The position numbers and the translations under genes are program-made. 64,000 nt of DNA from contig CBCYME010000004.1 in assembly GCA_965183835.1 (NCBI GenBank), positions 1-64,000 of the forward strand. Direction: 5' to 3'. Below, one piece after another: positions 58,649-64,000 of this stretch. The notes under the pieces were generated by a model. The model worked only from the letters and a program-made list of their open reading frames with translations. It was not told where the DNA came from and did no database searches. This DNA comes from OMPR01 sp965183835. GTDB taxonomy: Bacteria > Pseudomonadota > Alphaproteobacteria > Rhodobacterales > Rhodobacteraceae. How positions within the stretch are numbered: position 1 is the stretch's first letter; each line of letters begins with the position of its first letter.

Positions 58649-59745
58649 GCTTTTTTCGTATATTAGCCTTGTGCCTGTTGCTGCCTACGGCGTTACAGGC
58701 GGGCACAATCAGGTTGAAGGATCTGGTGAATTTCGATGGCGTGCGCAGCAATGATCTTGTTGGGTATGGACTTGTTGTCGGGCTGAACGGCACGGGGGAT
58801 GGGTTGCGAAACTCTCCCTTTACCGAAGAAATCATGTCCAACATTCTGGAACGTTTGGGCGTGAACATAACGGGTGAACAATTTCGGCCCAAAAACGTGG
58901 CAGCGGTGTTTGTAACCGCCGAACTGCCACCCTTTTCCCGTGTCGGAGGACAGATTGACGTCACTGTATCGGCGATTGGGGATTCAAAGGGTTTGCTGGG
59001 TGGCACGTTGATTATGACACCGCTGAATGCCGCAGATGGTCAGATCTATGCTGTTGCGCAGGGGACGGTCCTTGCGGGCGGCGCCTCAGCCGAAGGCGAG
59101 GCAGGGTCGGTCACACGCGGGGTCCCCACGTCTGGTGTTATTCCATCTGGCGCGCGGGTGGAGCGTGAAATTGACTTTGATCTCGCAACGCTCACCCAGC
59201 TTAGGTTGGCGCTTCGAGAGCCGGATTTCACCACAGCGGGTCGCATCGAAACGGCCATCAATCGTGAATTCAATCGACGGGTGGCAATTATGCGCGATTC
59301 GGGAACCATTGAATTAGATGTTTTGGCCACAAATGTTGCGTCGACAGCGCATGCGATTGGCCGCATCGAGAACATTCGGGTTGAGCCACAGCGCAAGGCG
59401 CGGGTTGTGGTGGATCAGCGATCTGGAACCATTGTCATGGGAGATGATGTGCGTATTTCGCGGGTCGCGGTCTCACAAGGTAGTTTGACCTTACGCGTTG
59501 AAGAGACACCTTTGGCAGTGCAGCCCAATCCGTTTTCTGATGGCGAAACTGTTGTGGTTCCACGAACCAATGTGGCGATCGAAGACGGCGAGGGCATAAA
59601 ATTGGCAGAAGTGCCAGAAAGCACATCGTTGGCCGAAGTTGTTGCAGGGCTAAATGCACTGGGCGTCTCGCCGCGAGATATGATCGATATTTTGAAAACG
59701 ATCAAAGCCGCAGGCGCCTTACATGCTGAGTTTGTTGTCAGGTGA
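58645..59745 (+). CDS. flgI: FlgI, flagellar P-ring protein
   Basis: 366 aa periplasmic. Sec signal (SFFRILALCLLLPTALQAG), then IRLKDLVNFDGVRSNDLVGY, VGLNGTGDGLRNSPFTEE and the C-terminal LNALGVSPRDMIDILKTIKA, all characteristic. Assembles around the rod in the peptidoglycan layer. It ends the flagellar block in this window; no terminator is visible after it. Confidence 0.96.
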   Translation: MSFFRILALCLLLPTALQAGTIRLKDLVNFDGVRSNDLVGYGLVVGLNGTGDGLRNSPFTEEIMSNILERLGVNITGEQFRPKNVAAVFVTAELPPFSRVGGQIDVTVSAIGDSKGLLGGTLIMTPLNAADGQIYAVAQGTVLAGGASAEGEAGSVTRGVPTSGVIPSGARVEREIDFDLATLTQLRLALREPDFTTAGRIETAINREFNRRVAIMRDSGTIELDVLATNVASTAHAIGRIENIRVEPQRKARVVVDQRSGTIVMGDDVRISRVAVSQGSLTLRVEETPLAVQPNPFSDGETVVVPRTNVAIEDGEGIKLAEVPESTSLAEVVAGLNALGVSPRDMIDILKTIKAAGALHAEFVVR

Positions 59746-60046
59746 ACTGAGTTGAAGGGCCGTGTTCACTTGGCACTGCAAAGCATGCCCATCTGAGGGA
59801 AAGCCATCGCGATCGGATAAAAGTGTCAAGTGATGTCAGTGACCTATGTTGTCCCTGGCAGCTGAAGTGCGGAGTATACCCGATTTAACTTTGCGCAGTT
59901 TGCGTGATTAACTCTAAAAACTGTGATGGGTGACGGACATTGGGCTTAAAACTATTCGACGCCTTACGCGGTTTCCGCGGTGTGCCGTCGCTGATTGTCA
60001 GGCCTTGCACAGGCCAGAGCTCTTTGCTGTTTCTTGTGTGGGTTTG
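59746..60046. other. Intergenic region after flgI, nothing recognised
   Basis: About 300 bp after the flagellar operon, A/T-richer than the genes, with no strong hairpin, no start with a ribosome site and no recognised mobile-element piece. Confidence 0.5.
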
Positions 60047-60418
60047 CTACTCAACCTGAGCTGACACTTTCCCCGAATTGGCGTCTATGCAAAAGGTTTC
60101 GAAATACGTTCGATGGCTGGGGGTATCTTCCAACATTCGAAAGCACCAACTGCAGGACGTATCGGCACAGGTTACCGTGGGATCACTGGTCAATTCGTAC
60201 ACCACAGAATTGCCATTGGCGCGCACTGCGAATACCCAATCCTTGAAACGAGTTATTGGTACCAACTGCTCAAGCGCTTCACGTTCGCTCAATTTGGCGG
60301 TCACAGGCTTGGTTGTTTTCGAACCGCCTGAAAGGGGTGCTGCGCGCACCACCACAAATCCAAGTTCTTGCGAACTGGAATTAGGCAAACAATTCGGTGC
60401 CCGCTTTGATGGCGTCAA
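60047..60418 (-). CDS. Reading frame overlapping the end of the next gene; possible C-terminal part of it
   Basis: 123 codons from a TTG, ending VSAQVE. There is no ATG and no ribosome site; the first 38 nt overlap the end of the gene at 60381-60806 in another frame. The residues show paired Cys (CADTSCSWC) and look like a real protein segment rather than noise. It may be the continuation of the upstream protein after a frameshift, or a separate short gene with a start further in. Unrecognised. Confidence 0.4.
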   Translation of the reverse strand: MTPSKRAPNCLPNSSSQELGFVVVRAAPLSGGSKTTKPVTAKLSEREALEQLVPITRFKDWVFAVRANGNSVVYELTSDPTVTCADTSCSWCFRMLEDTPSHRTYFETFCIDANSGKVSAQVE

Positions 60419-60806
60419 TCATTTCAAAGAGAGGGCCAATCGTAACGGCGAGTGTGTCCGTGTCGGTGATCTTGGCGCTGAATTCACTGTTCCAATGTCC
60501 GGGGATAACGATGTCCACGTCGATCAACCCGCCAATGTCCTCCATCTGCCACGATGGATTTATCAGCCCCAAGATCACCCCATCTTGGGTGTCCAGAATA
60601 AGCAACACCTGTCTATCTGGTCGTTTTGGTAGCATTATGCAGAAGTCGGATAGGCCATCGTCGTCGTTATCTATCGACCCCCCTTGCCATTTTGAGGTTG
60701 AATAGTCGGCTAGGAAATCGTCTGAGGCCATTGCTGTAGAGGCACTAAACGCCGTTGTTGTGGCCAGCCCAGCACCAAGAAAAAGCTGTTTTACAAAGCG
60801 ACGCAT
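60381..60806 (-). CDS. Secreted protein with a calcium-loop-like motif, unknown function
   Basis: 141 aa. Signal peptide starting MRRFVKQLFLGAGLATTTAF, cleaved near AMAS. The mature part holds IDNDDDGLSD, an EF-hand/thrombospondin-type loop of alternating acids that could bind calcium, and otherwise no known domain. It may be truncated by a frameshift, since a second frame with protein-like composition continues beyond its stop (60047-60418). Divergent from gpmI. Confidence 0.6.
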   Translation of the reverse strand: MRRFVKQLFLGAGLATTTAFSASTAMASDDFLADYSTSKWQGGSIDNDDDGLSDFCIMLPKRPDRQVLLILDTQDGVILGLINPSWQMEDIGGLIDVDIVIPGHWNSEFSAKITDTDTLAVTIGPLFEMIDAIKAGTELFA

Positions 60807-61086
60807 TACGTGACCCTCTCAACTCAACTCGTATTCATTTTACTGAAGGCATGGGTTGGGGACTTTGATTTATGACAATAGGTGGCTTTCACGCCTACGC
60901 TACAGCTTCAGTGAGCTGTGGCCTTGGTGAACGCGTGCGTTAAGGGGAGTGTTGTGCTGTGGATCCCGTGGTGTGGCCGGTCGATATCGCTTTTTTAGGG
61001 CAAGACGTCACTGGTTGCGCTAATAGCGGTTCACCCCCATGTCTGCAGGCGATAGAAGGCGCAAAAGCCATTGTCGGAGTTCTGTT

Positions 61087-62607
61087 ATGACCTACACATC
61101 CAAGCCTGTCGTATTGTGTATTCTTGATGGGTGGGGTGTTTCGGATGTGATCGAAGCCAATGCGCCACATTTGGCGAAAACGCCGACGTTTGATGCGATG
61201 ATCGAACATGGACCACATGCGCAGCTGATCACCTATGGCCCGGATGTGGGGTTGCCCAGTGGGCAGATGGGAAATTCCGAGGTTGGTCACACCAACATCG
61301 GGGCGGGTCGTGTGGTGGCGATGGATTTGGGCCAGATCGATCTGGCAATCGAAGACGGGTCATTTTTTGAAAATCAGGCGTTGCTGGATTTTATCGCTAA
61401 GGTGAAAGCAACCGGCGGTGTGGCGCATCTGATGGGGCTGGTGTCTGACGGCGGTGTGCATGGGCACATCAATCACATAGTTGCAGCAGCCAAAGCGATT
61501 ACAGGTGCTGGGGTCGAGGTGGCGCTGCATGCGATCACAGACGGTCGGGATGTGTCACCGAAATCTGCCTATGGCTATATCGGTGAATTGGAAGAGCGCC
61601 TGCCGGATGGGGCCAAAGTCGTTACCGTGTGCGGGCGCTATTTCGCGATGGATCGGGACAATCGGTGGGAGCGCGTGAGCGAAGCCTATGGCGCGATGAT
61701 CAAAGGCGAAGGCCGGGCAGCGACCACTGCGCATGACGCAGTGACCAAAGCATACAGTCAAAGTGAAACAGACGAATTCATCGTGCCGACCGTTCTGGAG
61801 GGGTATTTGGGCGTGCAAGACAACGACGCGGTGTTTTGTCTGAATTTCCGCGCCGACCGTGCACGCGAGATTTTGGCGGCGATTGCAGAACCCGGGTTTG
61901 ACGCGTTCGATACAGGGACGCGGCCACAGCTTGTCGCCTTGTTGGGGATGGTAGATTATTCAGCCGATCACAGCACCTACATGACCACGGCCTATCCAAA
62001 GGCCGAGATTGTGAACACATTGGGTGCATGGGTTGCGAAACAGGGCAAGCGGCAGTTCCGTCTGGCTGAGACCGAGAAATATCCGCATGTGACCTTTTTC
62101 CTGAACGGCGGGAAGGAAGTGCCGGAGGCAGCAGAAGATCGGTTTATGCCCACATCGCCCAAGGTGGCGACCTATGATTTGCAGCCGGAAATGTCGTCGG
62201 AAGAAGTCACGGCTAAGTTTGTTGAGGCCATCGAGGCGGGCTATGATCTGATTGTGACCAACTATGCCAACCCCGACATGGTGGGTCACACCGGGGATCT
62301 AGGCGCGGCGATCAAAGCCTGTGAAGCGGTGGATCAGGGATTGGCCAAAGTGGTCGACGCCTTGACCAAAGCGGGCGGTACGATGATTGTCACCGCAGAT
62401 CATGGGAACTGTGAGATGATGTATGACCCGGAAACCAAAGGCCCCCATACCGCTCACACCCTGAATCCGGTGCCGGTCGCTTTGGTTGGTGGCCCCAAAG
62501 GGCGCAACTTGCGCAGCGGTCGGTTGGCGGATCTTGCCCCCACGATTTTGGAATTGATGGGCTTGCCCAAGCCCGAGGAAATGACCGGAGAAAGCCTGCT
62601 TTCATGA
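61087..62607 (+). CDS. gpmI: 2,3-bisphosphoglycerate-independent phosphoglycerate mutase
   Basis: 506 aa cytoplasmic glycolytic enzyme. The phosphatase-domain metal ligand Asp14 (LCILDGWG) and catalytic Ser64 in QMGNSEVGHTNIG are present; the transferase domain has HAITDGRDVSPKS, and the second metal site is VTADHGNCE with DMVGHTGD. The start at 61087 has GGAG upstream; the in-frame ATG at 61039 adds a basic tail with no similarity. It overlaps envC by 4 nt. Confidence 0.97.
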   Translation: MTYTSKPVVLCILDGWGVSDVIEANAPHLAKTPTFDAMIEHGPHAQLITYGPDVGLPSGQMGNSEVGHTNIGAGRVVAMDLGQIDLAIEDGSFFENQALLDFIAKVKATGGVAHLMGLVSDGGVHGHINHIVAAAKAITGAGVEVALHAITDGRDVSPKSAYGYIGELEERLPDGAKVVTVCGRYFAMDRDNRWERVSEAYGAMIKGEGRAATTAHDAVTKAYSQSETDEFIVPTVLEGYLGVQDNDAVFCLNFRADRAREILAAIAEPGFDAFDTGTRPQLVALLGMVDYSADHSTYMTTAYPKAEIVNTLGAWVAKQGKRQFRLAETEKYPHVTFFLNGGKEVPEAAEDRFMPTSPKVATYDLQPEMSSEEVTAKFVEAIEAGYDLIVTNYANPDMVGHTGDLGAAIKACEAVDQGLAKVVDALTKAGGTMIVTADHGNCEMMYDPETKGPHTAHTLNPVPVALVGGPKGRNLRSGRLADLAPTILELMGLPKPEEMTGESLLS

Positions 62608-63737
62608 AATTAAGCGCCTGCTTGCTGGGGGTGGTGTTCTGGGTTGGGGCAGCACATGCCCAATCCGATCCAGCCGAAGCCGCACGTCAGGCTGGCCTGC
62701 GTTTAGAGCAGGCGGCTGTGGCGCTGAGCGAAGCCGAAGGTGCTCGGGACCGGGTGCGTGCGTTGACTGTGACGGTCAAAGCTTATGAAAAGGGGCTGGC
62801 TGCGATGCGCGATGGGCTACGCAAAGCCGCACGACGCGAGGCGCAGTTGACGGTCCGATTGCGGGCTCGAGAAGAAGAGATTGCGCAGCTGTTGGGCGTG
62901 TTGCAGACGATCGAAACCTCGCCCCCACCGGTATTGCTGTTGCATCCATCGGGTCCGCTGGGGTCTGCTCGATCTGGCATGATGCTGGCTGAAGTGACCC
63001 CGGGGTTGGAGGCGCAGACGCGCAAGCTGTCGCATGATCTGCAAGAGGTTCAGACCCTGCGTGTACTGCAACAGAATGCGGCGGAAACCTTGGAAGAGGG
63101 GCTGTCAGGGGTACAGGTTGCCCGGGCAGAGCTGAGCAAGGCAATTGCCGATAGAACAGATTTACCGCGTCGCTTCACTGAGGATCCCGTGCGTACTGCG
63201 ATCCTGATTTCTTCGACGGAAACGTTGGATGGATTTGCCAGTGGGTTGGCCGAAATCGCGTCAGGTGAGATCACGGATCTTGATGTGGATGTCTCGGATC
63301 TAAAGGGGTCGATGGATTTGCCGGTACAAGGCGTGTTGTTGCGCCGTGCAGGTGAGGCCGACGCGGCTGGGGTCAAGCGACCGGGCATTTTGCTGGCGAC
63401 TCGTCCACGGGCGCTTGTGGCGTCGCCATCTGCGGCTACCATCCGATATCGTGGACCTTTGTTGGATTTGGGCAATGTGATTATTCTGGAACCGCAGCCC
63501 GATACGCTGGTGGTGCTTTCGGGTCTGCAAGAGGTGTACGGAGAGCCTGGTCAGGTGGTGCCCAAAGGGACTCCGGTCGGGTTGATGGGCGGAGCAGCGC
63601 CGGAAATTGGTGCAATTCTTTCACTAAGCGGTGATGGCACTGGAACTGATCGTTCAGAAACGCTCTATATAGAAGTCAGAGAGGGCGACAGCCCTGTGGA
63701 TCCCGAAACGTGGTTCCGAACCGACAAGGATGGATAA
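62604..63737 (+). CDS. EnvC-like murein hydrolase activator
   Basis: 377 aa. Sec signal (KLSACLLGVVFWVGAAHA), then a long coiled coil about residues 25-200 and a C-terminal LytM-like (M23) domain (GPLLDLGNVIILEPQPDTLVVLSG). The LytM metal-binding histidines are absent, as in EnvC, so it probably activates amidases at the division site instead of cutting peptidoglycan. Placed between gpmI and ctpA, a typical alphaproteobacterial order. Confidence 0.88.
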   Translation: MKLSACLLGVVFWVGAAHAQSDPAEAARQAGLRLEQAAVALSEAEGARDRVRALTVTVKAYEKGLAAMRDGLRKAARREAQLTVRLRAREEEIAQLLGVLQTIETSPPPVLLLHPSGPLGSARSGMMLAEVTPGLEAQTRKLSHDLQEVQTLRVLQQNAAETLEEGLSGVQVARAELSKAIADRTDLPRRFTEDPVRTAILISSTETLDGFASGLAEIASGEITDLDVDVSDLKGSMDLPVQGVLLRRAGEADAAGVKRPGILLATRPRALVASPSAATIRYRGPLLDLGNVIILEPQPDTLVVLSGLQEVYGEPGQVVPKGTPVGLMGGAAPEIGAILSLSGDGTGTDRSETLYIEVREGDSPVDPETWFRTDKDG

Positions 63738-63743
63738 ACGAAC

Positions 63744-64000
63744 ATGAAGAAATTCGTGATGGCCGCACTAGGCGGCACGCTGGCAGGTATTGTCGCGACC
63801 ACCCAGGTGGCGGGGCCGCTTGTGGCACAAGAGGCAAAGAGCAACGCAAGCGTATACGAGCAGCTGGATTTGTTTGGCGATATCTTTGAGCGCATCCGCG
63901 TTCAATATGTTGAAGAAGTAGATGAAGGCGAGCTGATCGAAGCGGCGATTGATGGCATGCTGACGTCGTTGGACCCGCATTCCAGTTATTTGTCCCCCGA
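63744..64000 (+). CDS. ctpA: Carboxy-terminal processing protease (CtpA), 5' part
   Basis: Only the first 85 codons fall in the window. A signal peptide (KKFVMAALGGTLAGIVATT) is followed by SVYEQLDLFGDIFERIRVQYVEE and AIDGMLTSLDPHSSYLSP, the N-terminal signature of the S41A tail-specific proteases. The PDZ and Ser/Lys catalytic parts are off the edge. Starts 6 nt after envC. Confidence 0.9.
   Translation, partial: MKKFVMAALGGTLAGIVATTQVAGPLVAQEAKSNASVYEQLDLFGDIFERIRVQYVEEVDEGELIEAAIDGMLTSLDPHSSYLSP

Noticed and set aside
60078..60632. 184-codon plus-strand frame opposite the secreted protein
   Set aside because: No signal, no domain and no ribosome site; the opposite strand has a clear signal peptide.

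Overview
The window reads as a chromosomal segment of a marine Rhodobacterales (Roseobacter-group) alphaproteobacterium. The evidence is an alphaproteobacterial-type rrn operon (16S of about 1465 nt, then tRNA-Ile, tRNA-Ala, 23S, 5S and tRNA-fMet), a RegB/SenC/RegA redox system, AddAB in place of RecBCD, a hemD-mitofilin-hemY cluster, and a flgE-flgK-flgL-flgI flagellar block with typical Rhodobacteraceae sequences. The assignment rests on reading the sequence only; no database search was possible.

Layout. 1-5235: a truncated lipoprotein hydrolase, hslU and hslV separated by a DM13 protein and a BrnT/BrnA toxin-antitoxin pair, a DUF1127 protein, two tandem Lin0512 paralogues and thioredoxin. 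5296-15282: a tight minus-strand run, PAS protein-tsaE-amgK-murU-addB-addA (then trxA), mixing cell-wall recycling, t6A tRNA modification and recombination repair. 15355-19349: regB diverging from senC-regA-GT61 glycosyltransferase. 19346-25561: an HD-domain protein, ahcY, DUF2853, a probable small RNA, then tsaD-gpsA-YciI-EVE on the minus strand. 25648-29270: hemD, an alphaproteobacterial Mic60/mitofilin homologue with an (Glu-Ala)10 microsatellite, and hemY. 29359-31208: an XRE-cupin regulator divergent from a FAD amino-acid oxidase-like enzyme, sharing a direct-repeat operator.

31209-37694 is the rrn operon, with a promoter candidate, a C-free G/T-rich tract and processing stems. Just beyond its tRNA-fMet lies a scrambled patch (37886-39048): a lipoprotein gene broken by a short tandem repeat, a mosaic segment duplication and an IS3-family remnant.

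39244-52635 is an accessory catabolic island: a class V PLP enzyme, an FAD/GcvT (dimethylglycine/sarcosine dehydrogenase-like) protein, a LysR regulator, an MmgE/PrpD protein, a non-pyrrolysine MttB-family methyltransferase, an Asp/Glu racemase-like enzyme, a HisC-like aminotransferase and HyuB/HyuA hydantoinase subunits, followed by a decayed M24 peptidase. Together they suggest breakdown of an N-methylated (possibly cyclic) amino compound whose identity cannot be read from the sequence. This island is the best candidate for an undescribed pathway.

53905-59745 is flagellar (motB, flgE with a frameshift, flgK, flgL, flgI). After an unclear pair of minus-strand reading frames, gpmI-envC-ctpA runs off the right edge as a plus-strand operon.
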